Translations under genes and position numbers: made by a program
NCBI RefSeq assembly: GCF_002214185.1
Contig: NZ_CP022161.1
Coordinates: forward strand, 4,463,767-4,527,766
Length of the DNA stretch: 64,000 nucleotides
Source of the DNA: Streptomyces capitiformicae
GTDB lineage: Bacteria; Actinomycetota; Actinomycetes; Streptomycetales; Streptomycetaceae
Reading direction: 5' to 3'
Shown here: piece after piece, positions 50,178 to 58,668 of the stretch
Layout: the number at the start of each line of letters is the position of its first letter
Position numbering within the stretch: the stretch's first letter is position 1
Notes under the pieces: generated by a model
Database searches by the model: none
Seen by the model: only the letters and a program-made list of their open reading frames with translations
What the model was told of the DNA's origin: nothing

Positions 50178-51562
50178 TCCGTCAGCTCATCCGCAGTTAC
50201 GTGCTCCTCGTGGCTGTGGCCATCGCCCTGTTCACCGTGCCGGTGGCGTTCACGCTCACCAATCAGTTGCGGGGCGACACCAGCCAAGCCGTCAAGCGTG
50301 AGGCCGAGACCATGGCGCGGCTGCTCGGCACCGGTGACTCCGCCTCCTGCGCGGCCCTGGCGCAGATGGCCGGCGCGTACCCGCCCAACGAAGAGAAGGT
50401 CGAGGTCACCGCGACCAACAGGTGCGCGATGGAGGGCCTGCGGGAACCGAGCGCGGACACGGCGCTGGCCGAGGCTCTGGAGCGTGGCAGAAACACCGTC
50501 GACTGGGGCTCCGACTTCATCTGGGGCGAGAACCTGGTGGTCACCGTTCCCGCCTTCGAGCGCTCGCCGGACGGGAAGACCGAGACGAAGAAGGTCGTCG
50601 GCGCCGTCCGCATCATGTTCTCCACCGATCACCTCACGGCCCGGCTCTGGCAGATCTGGGGCTTCCGGGCGGGGCTGGCCGTCCTGGTACTCCTGGCCGC
50701 GGCGATCATCGGCGCCTTCGCCGCCCGTCGCCTGACCGCCCCCCTCCGCCAACTCAACGAGATGGCGAGCAAGATGAGCGACGGCGACCTCACCGCCCGC
50801 TCCCCCGTCACGGGCCCCCAGGAGACCCAGACCCTGGCCCGCACCCTGAACCAGGCGGGCGAACGCCTGGACACCCTGATCGCCTCGCAACGCATCTTCG
50901 TGGCGGACGCCTCGCACCAACTGCGAACCCCGCTGACCGCCCTTCGCCTGTCGCTGGACAACATCGCGGACGGCGTGGACGACGAGTTCGTACGGGAGGA
51001 CGTGGAGCAGGCCACCGCCGAGGTGGTCCGGATGAGCCGCCTCGTCAACGGGCTGCTGGTGCTGGCCCGGGCGGAGGCGAAGGTGACGGCGGCGGAACCG
51101 CTGTCCCTGCGCGATGTCATCCAGGAACGTCTCGACGTGTGGAGACCGGCCGCCGACGAGCGCGGAGTCACCATCACGCTCAGGGGGAGTGCCGACGGCC
51201 GGCCGCTTGTGCTGGCCAGTCCCGGTCATCTGGACCAGGTCCTGGACAACGTGTTTTCCAACGCCCTGGAGGTCTCACCGGACGGTGCGACCATCACCGT
51301 GCGGGTGGAGTCCCGGGGCGACGAGGTGGTGCTGTCGGTGCTGGACGAGGGGCCCGGTATGTCGGACGCCGAGAAGTCCCGTGCCTTCGACCGCTTCTGG
51401 CGCGGTCAGGGCCTCACCGGCAAGTCCGGTTCCGGCCTCGGCCTCGCCGTCGTCAAGCAACTCGTCACCGACGACGGCGGAACCGTGACCCTCAAGGACG
51501 CGCCCGGCGGCGGCCTGTGCGTCGCGCTCACGCTGCGGGCGGCGCGACACGGGAGTGGTTGA
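50174..51562 (+). CDS. Sensor histidine kinase
   Basis: The 462-residue protein has an N-terminal membrane helix (SYVLLVAVAIALFTVPVAF), a 130-residue external sensor domain with two cysteines, a second helix (LAVLVLLAAAIIGAFAARR), HAMP, and the H box FVADASHQLRTPLTALRLSL. The ATPase boxes are LDQVLDNVFSNALEVS, DEGPGM and SGSGLGLAVVKQLV. It is the cognate kinase of the response regulator, coupled by a stop-start overlap. The cysteines might act in redox or metal sensing, which is inferred. Confidence 0.93.
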   Translation: MIRQLIRSYVLLVAVAIALFTVPVAFTLTNQLRGDTSQAVKREAETMARLLGTGDSASCAALAQMAGAYPPNEEKVEVTATNRCAMEGLREPSADTALAEALERGRNTVDWGSDFIWGENLVVTVPAFERSPDGKTETKKVVGAVRIMFSTDHLTARLWQIWGFRAGLAVLVLLAAAIIGAFAARRLTAPLRQLNEMASKMSDGDLTARSPVTGPQETQTLARTLNQAGERLDTLIASQRIFVADASHQLRTPLTALRLSLDNIADGVDDEFVREDVEQATAEVVRMSRLVNGLLVLARAEAKVTAAEPLSLRDVIQERLDVWRPAADERGVTITLRGSADGRPLVLASPGHLDQVLDNVFSNALEVSPDGATITVRVESRGDEVVLSVLDEGPGMSDAEKSRAFDRFWRGQGLTGKSGSGLGLAVVKQLVTDDGGTVTLKDAPGGGLCVALTLRAARHGSG

Positions 51563-51612
51563 GCCGGGGGGTGGAGGGCTCAGCCGTGGCCCTTGTGGCC
51601 GTCGGCTGGTGA

Positions 51613-52113
51613 TCAGCCCTCGGGCATCGCGGACGAGTGGTGGTTGACGATCTTCCACACGCCGTTCCGCTTCTCGTACTCGTACGTGTAGCGGGCCTTG
51701 ACGACGCGCTTCGTGCCGGTCTTCTTGTCGGTGAGCGTGAACTGGTACACGCCGGCGTCGAGCGCCGAGTTGCTGTCGAGGACGTTGATGTGCGTCTCGA
51801 CCTTCTTGCCGACCGGCTTGTTCTCCAGGAAGTGCTCCATGTAGTCGACAATGCCGGCGCGGTTGGTGCGGACCTTGTTGGAGAGGGTGGGCAGGAGCAC
51901 CGCGTCCTTCGCGTACCGGTTCGCGACCTTCTTCGGGTCGCCGGTCTGCAGTGACTTGTTCCAGCCGTCGAAGAGAGCCGCGATCTCCTTCTTGGAGGGC
52001 TTCTTCGGCGCGGCCTCGGCGCCGGCCATGCTGACTCCGGCGGTCACCGTACCGGCGGTGACGAGGGCGGTGGCGGTGACGATGGCGGCGCGTATGCGGT
52101 TCTTGCGGGTCAT
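51613..52113 (-). CDS. Secreted SgcJ/EcaC-type NTF2-like protein
   Basis: The 166-residue protein starts with a clear Sec signal (MTRKNRIRAAIVTATALVTA through AGAEA). The NTF2 fold of SgcJ/EcaC and CaMKII-association-domain type follows: ALFDGWNKSLQTGDPKKVANRY, the strand DAVLLPTLSNKVRTNR, YMEHFLENKP, and YTYEYEKRNGVWKIVNHHSS. Secreted members have no known catalytic role in actinobacteria. It converges on the histidine kinase gene and follows the STAND gene on the same strand after 148 bases. Confidence 0.87.
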   Translation of the reverse strand: MTRKNRIRAAIVTATALVTAGTVTAGVSMAGAEAAPKKPSKKEIAALFDGWNKSLQTGDPKKVANRYAKDAVLLPTLSNKVRTNRAGIVDYMEHFLENKPVGKKVETHINVLDSNSALDAGVYQFTLTDKKTGTKRVVKARYTYEYEKRNGVWKIVNHHSSAMPEG

Positions 52114-52261
52114 CGCGATCTCCCGTGCGAGGTTGGGGTGTTACTGCCTCCGCGTTCTCTGCGGTGGAAGTGACTCCAGATTCGCGTGACGCCGGTTAGG
52201 GGCTGTGCAGGAGACGTACAGGCGTCGGGCAACGTTCGTACAACGTCTTTTGACCGGTGGG

Positions 52262-54370
52262 TCAGGAGGCGTCGTCGTCGGTGAGTCCGGAGACGATCGC
52301 GCTCAGCATTCCGGTGAGCCACGTGTCCCCGAGAAAGCGCGAAGCATCATCGCGCACGCCCGAGGCCAGTTCGTCGGCACGTTCATGTTGCCCGGCCTTG
52401 CGGAGGTACAGTACCTGGCCCGCCCGGGCGAAAAGGGTGTGGACCGAGGTGTCGCCGAAGGCGCGGCGGGCCCGGGCGACGGCAACCCCGATGAGGGTGA
52501 CGGCCCTCTCCGTCTCGCCGTTCCCTGACACGGTGCTGACGAGGTCCATCAACTGATAGAGGTCCTCCGGGTCTCCCGACCACGGTTCGGATTCGGCGCC
52601 GTCGAGGTCGCGCCCCGCCGGCCTCGACGCACCGGTGCTCGCGCCGTCCGGATTCCCGGCGGCCGGAGGTGCCGGACGCCTCTCGCCCCCGGCAGGCTCC
52701 GTCTTCTGGGCGTTGAGGCGGGCGAGAAGGCCCTTGATCCGGTCCGCGTTCTCCAGTACCCGGGCCAACTCCTCACGCGCATCGACCGTTTCCTCGTGAT
52801 CCGGCCCGAGAAGTCGCTCACAGTCGGCCACCACCTGGGCCAACAGTGCCTGGGCCCGGTCGAAGTCACCCTGGATCGCACAGAACGTCGCCAGCACGGT
52901 CCGCGTGTCCCTGGTCACCTCGTCGTCCGGTCCACAGGCGTGGAGCGCGGCGTCGAGCGCCCGCTCGCACAGCGCCATGGCGCGTCCGGTGAACCCGTGC
53001 AACCCGAGTTGCATGCCGGCTCCGCGGAAGAGTTCCGCCGTTTCCTCCGTGTCCTGCTCCCGCGGAGAGCAGGCGGCCAGGGCCTCCACATGCGTCGCCC
53101 AGACCTGGTCCTCCGCGCTCAGGTAACCCCTGTGGCCGTTCCCCTCCGCTCTCTGGTCCAACCGCTCCTCCTCCATGACCAGCACAAGGACAGCCAAGCG
53201 GCGATAGAGGGCGATCAGGTCCGCCATCCGGGGCGGATCCGTGGGAACCGGCGTACGGGCCACCGCCTGCACCAGCCGGTGGACCGCGATGGTCCCGTCC
53301 CGCAGGGTGATCAAGCTGTGCGCGGCCAGCCGCCGGAGCGCCTCGGTGATCTCCAGGGGGGTGCTGCCCGGCACGTCGAGGTACCGACGGGGAATCCCGT
53401 CCGGTGCACACCAGGCGATGATCCGCAGGATCTGCTCCGCGCGCGGTGTGTCCTTGATCCGGTTCAGGGTCACCCGCCAGATCCGCGCGATCGTCCGCTC
53501 CGCGTCGCCGCCCTCCGGACCGGCCGCGTACAGCTCGGCGGGGTACCGAGCGAGGAGATCCAGGTACGCCCTGGGGGTGATCCCCGCCTCCCGGCAGTAC
53601 GCGGCGGCCTGGTCGATCGCCAGGGGCAGGCAGCCCAGTTCACCGCACAACTCCTCGACACCCTCGGCCGGGCCGCCGTAGACACGCGTGAACAGCTCGA
53701 CGGCCTCGGTGAGTTGGAGGACATCCAGGTCCAATGTTCTTCCGAGCCCCCGCCAACTCGTCGCACCCAGCCGCGTCGTGATCAGGAACCGCCCGTGCGG
53801 CGCCCGGCCCAGCAGCGACTTGATATCGGCCGGGTCGGAGACGTTGTCGAGGACGAGAAGCCAGCCGTCGTTCGAGGCGAGCCACTGGATCGTACGTTCG
53901 CGAAGGGCCTCATCCGGGAGGATGCCGACCAGGCTGGGATGGAGGGCACGGCCGAAATCGGCGAGGCCCGCCTCGAGGTGGGCCCTAGACCCGGCGGTGA
54001 TCCACCAGACCGGGTTGAGGACGGCGGTGCGGCCGGCGGCCCAGTGTGCCGCCAGGGTGGATTTGCCGACGCCGCCGAGACCGTGCACGGCGTGGACGAC
54101 AACGCCGCCCGGGTTGTCGAACGCCTCGTCCAGCAGCAACAGTTCGCGTTCACGGCCGACGAACTGAGCCGTACGTTCGGGCAGGTACCGCACCGCCTCG
54201 GTGACCGGCCCGAGGGCGAGCGCCTCCGCGGGAAGTACGGTCGCCCGCTCGGCCTGGGTGACGAAATCACCGGTGGCCACCTGGCCGATGTCCCGCCCCG
54301 CAGCGACCGCCCGCTCCCCCGACGCCGCCACGGAACGCTCCCCGGTCGTCTCCCCCGCTTCCTCGTTCAC
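52262..54370 (-). CDS. NB-ARC (STAND) ATPase with TPR-like C-terminus
   Basis: I choose GTG 54370, which has GAGGGGGA at good spacing; the frame continues to 54802 without homology. The 702-residue protein opens with a motif ERAVAAGRDIGQVATGD, often found at the front of STAND proteins. It has the NB-ARC P-loop HGLGGVGKSTLAAHW near 112, Walker B WLLVLDNVSD, RNBS-like FLITTRL, GLPL-like CLPLAIDQAAAY, and then helical TPR-like repeats from about residue 440. Such proteins are ATP-driven signalling switches in defence or regulation. No effector domain is visible. Confidence 0.87.
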   Translation of the reverse strand: MNEEAGETTGERSVAASGERAVAAGRDIGQVATGDFVTQAERATVLPAEALALGPVTEAVRYLPERTAQFVGRERELLLLDEAFDNPGGVVVHAVHGLGGVGKSTLAAHWAAGRTAVLNPVWWITAGSRAHLEAGLADFGRALHPSLVGILPDEALRERTIQWLASNDGWLLVLDNVSDPADIKSLLGRAPHGRFLITTRLGATSWRGLGRTLDLDVLQLTEAVELFTRVYGGPAEGVEELCGELGCLPLAIDQAAAYCREAGITPRAYLDLLARYPAELYAAGPEGGDAERTIARIWRVTLNRIKDTPRAEQILRIIAWCAPDGIPRRYLDVPGSTPLEITEALRRLAAHSLITLRDGTIAVHRLVQAVARTPVPTDPPRMADLIALYRRLAVLVLVMEEERLDQRAEGNGHRGYLSAEDQVWATHVEALAACSPREQDTEETAELFRGAGMQLGLHGFTGRAMALCERALDAALHACGPDDEVTRDTRTVLATFCAIQGDFDRAQALLAQVVADCERLLGPDHEETVDAREELARVLENADRIKGLLARLNAQKTEPAGGERRPAPPAAGNPDGASTGASRPAGRDLDGAESEPWSGDPEDLYQLMDLVSTVSGNGETERAVTLIGVAVARARRAFGDTSVHTLFARAGQVLYLRKAGQHERADELASGVRDDASRFLGDTWLTGMLSAIVSGLTDDDAS

Positions 54371-54470
54371 GCGTCTTCCCCCTCGTTCGAAAACGCCGAC
54401 GGTTCCCGGGCGCGAAGCCCGTCGACAATACTCGCTCGAATTGGCCGGCCGCCCAAGCCATCCTGCCGTC

Positions 54471-54992
54471 ATGAGCCTTCGCACCGGCTGGATCACCCGT
54501 GCCGAGACCGGCGCAGACATCCCCGCCATCCGTGAGATCGATCTGGCGGCCTTCGACACCCCGTTGGAGGCCGACCTCGTCGAGGCCCTGCGCGACGATG
54601 ACGCCGCCTGGATCGACGGGCTGTCCATCGTCGCCGCGACGGAGGACGGCAAGAACGTCGTGGGGCACGCCCTCCTCACCCGCTGCCACATCGACGACAC
54701 TCCGGCGCTGTGCCTGGGTCCCGTCGCCGTACTCCCCGAGTACCAGGGAACCGGCGCCGGTTCCGCGGCCGTCCGCGCCGCGCTGCGGGCGGCCGAGGAC
54801 ATCGGCGAGCACTTCGTCGTCGTCCTCGGACACCCGCCGTACTACCCGCGCTTCGGCTTCACCCGCGCCTCCGCCCACGGCATCAGGATCCCCATCGACG
54901 TCCCGGACGAGGCCCTGATGGCCCTCACCCTCGACCCCACCCACCCACTGCCCAGCGGCACCGTTCGGTACGCCGCGCCGTTCGGCATCTGA
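54471..54992 (+). CDS. GNAT family N-acetyltransferase
   Basis: The 173-residue protein has the GNAT order. It begins with a WITRAETGADIPAIREIDLAAF strand-helix and VVGHALLTRC. The acetyl-CoA loop follows, LGPVAVLPEYQGTGAGSAAVRAAL (QxxGxG/A), then VLGHPPYYPRFGFTRASAHGI, which is typical of the YhbS-like subgroup. The acceptor is unknown. ATG 54471 lacks a strong ribosome site and is divergent from the NB-ARC gene with a 100-bp gap. Confidence 0.88.
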   Translation: MSLRTGWITRAETGADIPAIREIDLAAFDTPLEADLVEALRDDDAAWIDGLSIVAATEDGKNVVGHALLTRCHIDDTPALCLGPVAVLPEYQGTGAGSAAVRAALRAAEDIGEHFVVVLGHPPYYPRFGFTRASAHGIRIPIDVPDEALMALTLDPTHPLPSGTVRYAAPFGI

Positions 54993-55061
54993 CCGCGTCG
55001 CCCACCGGCCGCGCGGGGCGCACCATGCTCAGGCGCCCGGCCCCCTCGCGGGGAGGTCGGC

Positions 55062-55679
55062 TCAGTCGACGAACTCCTTGAGCGGCTCAGTGTCCAACGT
55101 GATGTTCACCGGGTCGGGAATTCTGACGGCGGCACCGATGGCCAGCCTCTCCTCGTGTCGATAACGGCCGTCCTCCACCTGGTTGAAGACGACAACCGAG
55201 CAGTCGTCACGGTCGATGAAGAGGTAGACGGGAATGCCGACGGCCGCATAAGCGTCAGGCTTCTCCATGCGCGTATACCAGTCGGTGTCCGGGTCGTCGG
55301 CGGTGACCTCGACCACCATGAGCACTCCGGCAGGATCGCTCCACTCGCCATGCCCGACGAAATGCCGAGCAGGCGCGAGCACGCCGTCAGGTCGTGCCCG
55401 CCCCTTGCCGTCGGCTTCCGTGCGCAGCCCTCGGTGCCCGTAGAGCCATGGGCCGTCCGCTTGTCCTGCCCACAGCCTCTGCAACCAGGCGATGATCTCG
55501 CTCCGGTCGCCGTCCGGGCCGCGCTTGACCGCCAGTCGGCCTCCGATGAACTCCAGCCACACCGTTTCCGGTGCCCGGCGGGCGAGTTCCTCGAAGTCCT
55601 CGACGGGCATTTGGGGGCGGCGGCCACCCGGAGGGCAGGGAGCCCCCGGGAAGGCCGCTGCCGCGACTGTTCGCCTCAC
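55062..55679 (-). CDS. Uma2 family (PD-(D/E)XK-like) protein
   Basis: The 205-residue frame starts at GTG 55679, overlapping the PIN gene stop (GTGA). ATG 55610 (MPVEDFEELARRAPETVWLEF) is where family similarity begins. Uma2 hallmarks are visible: EFIGGRLAVK, RPDGVLAP, VVEVTADDPDTDW and KPDAYAAVGIPVYLFID, including the Asp and Glu of the nuclease-like core. These proteins are abundant in Streptomyces and of uncertain function. It may form one transcript with the VapBC pair upstream. Confidence 0.82.
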   Translation of the reverse strand: MRRTVAAAAFPGAPCPPGGRRPQMPVEDFEELARRAPETVWLEFIGGRLAVKRGPDGDRSEIIAWLQRLWAGQADGPWLYGHRGLRTEADGKGRARPDGVLAPARHFVGHGEWSDPAGVLMVVEVTADDPDTDWYTRMEKPDAYAAVGIPVYLFIDRDDCSVVVFNQVEDGRYRHEERLAIGAAVRIPDPVNITLDTEPLKEFVD

Positions 55680-56065
55680 GGCCGCTCGACGCGGATGCGC
55701 CCGCGGTTCGCACAGTCGACGAGGCCGCGGATGTCCTTCAGGTCATCCGTGACAATCGGCGCACCGCCGTACGTGACCGACGTGACTACGACGCTCGCGT
55801 CGATCACATCCGTCGTCCCGTTACGTCGGCAGAGTGCTCCCGATGCCTTCGCAGCAGCTTCGGTGAGCGGCAGCACACTGCAGCCGTTCAACGCCGCGTG
55901 CAGACGGGCCGCCGATGGCCGCTCGTCCCAGCACTGAGCGAGCACTCCCGCAGGTACCAGTACGGTGACACCCGACGCGAGCACCTGCCTGTGCCGCCAC
56001 AAGAATCGCTGGTTGTTCTTGGCCGCCGCGATCAGCGCGCCGGTGTCGTACACGACATGCTTCAT
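55676..56065 (-). CDS. PIN-domain toxin (VapC-like)
   Basis: ATG 56065 overlaps the antitoxin stop (ATGA). The 129-residue protein shows PIN acidic residues in VVYDTGALIAAAK, TTDVIDASVV and IVTDDLKDIRGLV. PIN toxins are magnesium-dependent ribonucleases that cut tRNA or rRNA. Paired with the ribbon-helix-helix protein upstream, it makes a type II toxin-antitoxin module. The length is normal. The Uma2 gene overlaps its stop. Confidence 0.87.
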   Translation of the reverse strand: MKHVVYDTGALIAAAKNNQRFLWRHRQVLASGVTVLVPAGVLAQCWDERPSAARLHAALNGCSVLPLTEAAAKASGALCRRNGTTDVIDASVVVTSVTYGGAPIVTDDLKDIRGLVDCANRGRIRVERP

Positions 56066-56337
56066 GCGCTGCGCCGCTCCTGTCGCTCCTCGCTGAACAG
56101 GTCGTCGACCCACGCCTGGGCTTCCGCCTGTTCATCGGGGGTGGGCCACCCGTGCTCGTCGAAGTACTCCTCCATCGCCCGCAGCCCTTCACGGATGACG
56201 CGACGATCGTCCAGGTACTTCTCCAGAGCCTGGCTGACCACCGCCGAAATCTGCTCGCCTTGGGCCTCCGCGTACTGCCGGAGCGCCTTGCCGAGCTCGG
56301 CATCGAGACTCACGCTGAACTTCACCTTCTCTGCCAT
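56062..56337 (-). CDS. Ribbon-helix-helix antitoxin of the VapBC-type module
   Basis: The 91-residue protein begins KVKFSVSLDAELGKALRQYA and ISAVVSQALEKYL, a ribbon-helix-helix DNA-binding fold. A charged C-terminal half (EEYFDEHGWPTPDEQAEAQAW) should wrap the PIN toxin. The ATG at 56337 abuts the palindrome ATTACAAATGTAAT and has no Shine-Dalgarno, suggesting leaderless translation. Autoregulation through that palindrome is likely. Confidence 0.85.
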   Translation of the reverse strand: MAEKVKFSVSLDAELGKALRQYAEAQGEQISAVVSQALEKYLDDRRVIREGLRAMEEYFDEHGWPTPDEQAEAQAWVDDLFSEERQERRSA

Positions 56338-56351
56338 ATTACAAATGTAAT
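56338..56351 (-). promoter_or_regulatory. Operator/-10 palindrome of the VapBC-like module
   Basis: ATTAC-AAAT-GTAAT lies immediately before the antitoxin start codon. It is an AT-rich perfect inverted repeat in GC-rich surroundings, so it probably serves as antitoxin binding site and promoter core. Confidence 0.6.
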
Positions 56352-56415
56352 CCGCTGTCTGCGCTGGTACCAGCGGCGCGCGGAGGTGCCCGCGCGGGGG
56401 CGGGTGTCAGCGCCG

Positions 56416-56751
56416 TCACCAGTTCCAGCGCCTCGGCGCGAGCCCGTTCGCGATGCGGTCTCGGTTGTCGCGGAAGTGGTACATGACGAGGTCGTCAATC
56501 GGGACCGGGCGGAACGTGTCCGGCACAGGGCCACCCGTGCGGCGCTCCCGCGACGAGCGCGCGGCCTGTTGGACGAAATGGGGTTGTTCCGCCGCGAGCG
56601 CCTTGCAGCCCGTCGCGTTCGCGCGGCCGTCTTCGATGTGGTCGATGAAGACGGCGATCTCGGCGTCACGGGGGCTCAGGTGTGCGAAGTCCGGGTCCGC
56701 GTGCGGGTCTTCGTCACCTACGGAGCGCTTTCCGTACCCCGTTTTGGCCAT
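56416..56751 (-). pseudogene. Probable truncated helix-turn-helix protein remnant
   Basis: From ATG 56751 the 111-residue frame reads DEDPHADPDFAHLSPRDAEI followed by FIDHIEDG and ALAAEQPHFVQQAARSS. This resembles the opening of a small winged-helix family widespread in Streptomyces. The expected second half is replaced by PVPDTFRPVPIDDLVMYH sequence. There is no ribosome site, and an extension to GTG 56799 is in frame. I read it as a frameshifted or rearranged remnant, with moderate doubt. Confidence 0.45.
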
Positions 56752-56799
56752 GGGGTGGGAACGGGCAGGCAGGGCGGCACTAGGCTGGGCGTAAGCCAC

Positions 56800-57056
56800 G
56801 ATCGAGTCCAGTCGATTCGAGGTCCAGGCCCCGGAGCCGGTGTTGGCGCACCGACCGGGGCCGAACTATTTGGTCGTTTGCCGCGAACCTAGAGCGGCTT
56901 TACCTTCCGAAGCAAGCCGATCACGGATCGTCACCCTTTCGAGGTACGCCGCCTCAACTCACGTTCAGACTTGGTTGGTTGGGTTGGTTTTCAACCATCC
57001 CAGAACCCAGAAAACCCATGGGAGGAGCTCGGGTCCCGGGGTTCGGGTCCCGGAGC
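56800..57056. other. 257-bp gene-free region with G-rich motif
   Basis: The region contains GGTTGGTTGGGTTGG (56973-56987), a two-quartet G-quadruplex pattern. A run of GGGTCCCGG direct repeats and the stem CCCGGAGCT-CA-AGCTCCGGG (57049-57068) follow; the stem overlaps the DUF397 stop and may terminate it. No coding frame is supported. Confidence 0.45.
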
Positions 57057-57311
57057 TCAAGCTCCGGGCTGACCTGCGGAAACGAAGGCTTTCCAGGCGG
57101 GGGCGCCGAGGGTGAGGGTGGGGCCTGTGGGGTTCTTGGAGTCGCGTACGTGGACCGCCGTCAACCGAGGGGCAGGGAAAGCGACTTCAACGCATGCGCC
57201 GCCCTCACCATCGCTGTAGCTCGACTTGAACCACGTCAGCGCTATCTCCACGCAGGCATCGCCCTCGGAGTCGCTGTAGCTCGACTTGAACCAGGTCAGT
57301 TGCTCGCTCAT
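57057..57311 (-). CDS. DUF397 protein with internally duplicated N-terminal motif
   Basis: The 84-residue protein begins with LTWFKSSYSDSEGDACVEIA and repeats it almost exactly as LTWFKSSYSDGEGGACVEVA before the usual rest (VHVRDSKNPTGPTLTLGAPAWKAFV). Normal DUF397 proteins have one copy and about 60 residues. They are encoded with DUF5753 XRE regulators, as here, with the ATG overlapping the partner's original stop (ATGA). The family role is regulatory, with an antitoxin-like partner proposed. Confidence 0.9.
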   Translation of the reverse strand: MSEQLTWFKSSYSDSEGDACVEIALTWFKSSYSDGEGGACVEVAFPAPRLTAVHVRDSKNPTGPTLTLGAPAWKAFVSAGQPGA

Positions 57312-58179
57312 AGCTCTCCCGCCATATGTTCAAGGAACTCGGCCGACTCAGAACTGTTAAGGGCCTCCATCCGGATCATGCTAAGCCGCTCAGCATGTGA
57401 GCTGATGATCTCCGGGTCCGCAGTCAGCTGGCTCGCGGACTGTCCGGTTGAGTAGCGAAGCGCTCACGGTCACGGGTTTCCAGCAGCACCATCGGCCCCA
57501 TGAGTGCCGCCGAGTTGGCCCGTGCGAATGGCAGTACCTGAATCGAGACGCCATTCAGGCGGCCCGCCCCTACGAGCCACAGCAGTTGGGCGGCATCCAC
57601 TTGCGGTACGCGCAGCGCGGCCTCGAACACGACAAAGCTGCACGCCACCGGCGGTTTCCTGGTGAGAATCTCTTGGCGCTCCATGCGTGCCGCAACACGC
57701 TCTTCCACCGTCTCCTCGTCCACAGGCGGCCAGTGGCTGCCGATCAACCTCCGTGCGTACCCCTCCGTCTGCAACAGGCCCGGGATCAGCGCGACCTCGT
57801 ACCACCAGAGACTGATCGCTTCCCGCTCGCGCTCCATGAAGTCCTGAGCCCGCGCCGGAAACTTCTCCCTCTGCAAGTAGTCCTTCGCCGAACTCAGCAA
57901 CCCCTCCGCCCCGCACAGTTGATCCGCCACATCGAGCGCACGCGGGGTCGGCATCCGCACCCCCTGCTCCATGGACTTGATCGTGTCCGGCGAGTAGTTG
58001 GCGGCCTCGGCCAGCTCCTCCCGGCTGACGTTCGCCTTCGTGCGCCAGCGTTTCATCTGGTTGCCGCCGTAGCGCCAGGCGACCGGGGGTTGGGAGTTGG
58101 AGTGGGAGTGGGAGTTGTACTGGCCCGACACAGCGCGCACCTCCGACGGATACACACCGGCGTGTATCACCTCAGTCAC
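57308..58179 (-). pseudogene. XRE-DUF5753 regulator, frameshifted near its C-terminus
   Basis: From ATG 58179 the frame has a helix-turn-helix (KANVSREELAEAANYSPDTI) and a DUF5753 domain (LWWYEVALIPGLLQTEGYAR and VQVLPFARANSAAL-type motifs; here ISIQ is SIQV). It stops at 57424 after RDRERFATQPDSPRAS. In the +1 frame the normal ending continues from SQLTADPEIISS through MIRMEAL to EHMAGEL and reaches a TGA overlapping the DUF397 ATG. Restoring one T (GCTACTCA to GCTTACTCA near 57450) rebuilds the gene. It is either a recent mutation or a sequencing error. Confidence 0.85.
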
Positions 58180-58215
58180 TACCGAGCGTAGCCCTCACAT
58201 CGCCACCGTGTGACC

Positions 58216-58668
58216 ATGACGAACGCAATTCACCGCCCCCACTGGGTACCGGAGTCAGGACACCGGCTGCGCGTGATCGGCGTGCACTTCGACGCCGTAC
58301 GAATCGAGGACGGGCGCGGCCAGTTGGTCGCGCGCGGGCTCGTCGACGCGGCGGGCGGGGACGCCGGGCCGATCGTGTACGAGATGACCGGGGGCCGGTG
58401 GGTGTACTTCCTGCTGCGGCCGGGCTCGGTGCACAGACACGACTGGCCGCTGGGCGTGCACCGCTTCGGGATGACGCACTTCCGTACCACCACCTTCGTC
58501 GGCGTCCCGGCCCTGGAGGGAAACACCTGGCCCCTGCGCTGGTGGTCGAAGCCGACGCGCGAAACTCCGTACGTGGCACCCGAGTTGCTGCTCGACGCCA
58601 TCATCGACGTCCAGAACGTCCAGGAACCGTCGGCTACAACGTCCCCAGCGCCGGGGCGAACGCGATGA
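58216..58668 (+). CDS. Hypothetical protein, conserved Streptomyces type
   Basis: The protein of about 150 residues starts MTNAIHRPHWVPESGHRLRV (ATG 58216; GTG 58210 adds two residues). It has alternating strands such as FDAVRIEDGRGQLVARGLVD, PIVYEMTGGRWVYFLLRPGS and FRTTTFVGVPALEGNTWPLRWW. It resembles the small beta-rich proteins found beside DUF397 regulators, but I cannot name a domain. Its last 35 bases overlap the convergent M56 peptidase gene. Confidence 0.7.
   Translation: MTNAIHRPHWVPESGHRLRVIGVHFDAVRIEDGRGQLVARGLVDAAGGDAGPIVYEMTGGRWVYFLLRPGSVHRHDWPLGVHRFGMTHFRTTTFVGVPALEGNTWPLRWWSKPTRETPYVAPELLLDAIIDVQNVQEPSATTSPAPGRTR

Noticed and set aside
55062..56337. Uma2-PIN-RHH as a three-component system
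   Set aside because: Overlapping stops suggest one transcript, but Uma2 genes are so abundant in Streptomyces that chance adjacency is likely; kept as separate calls.
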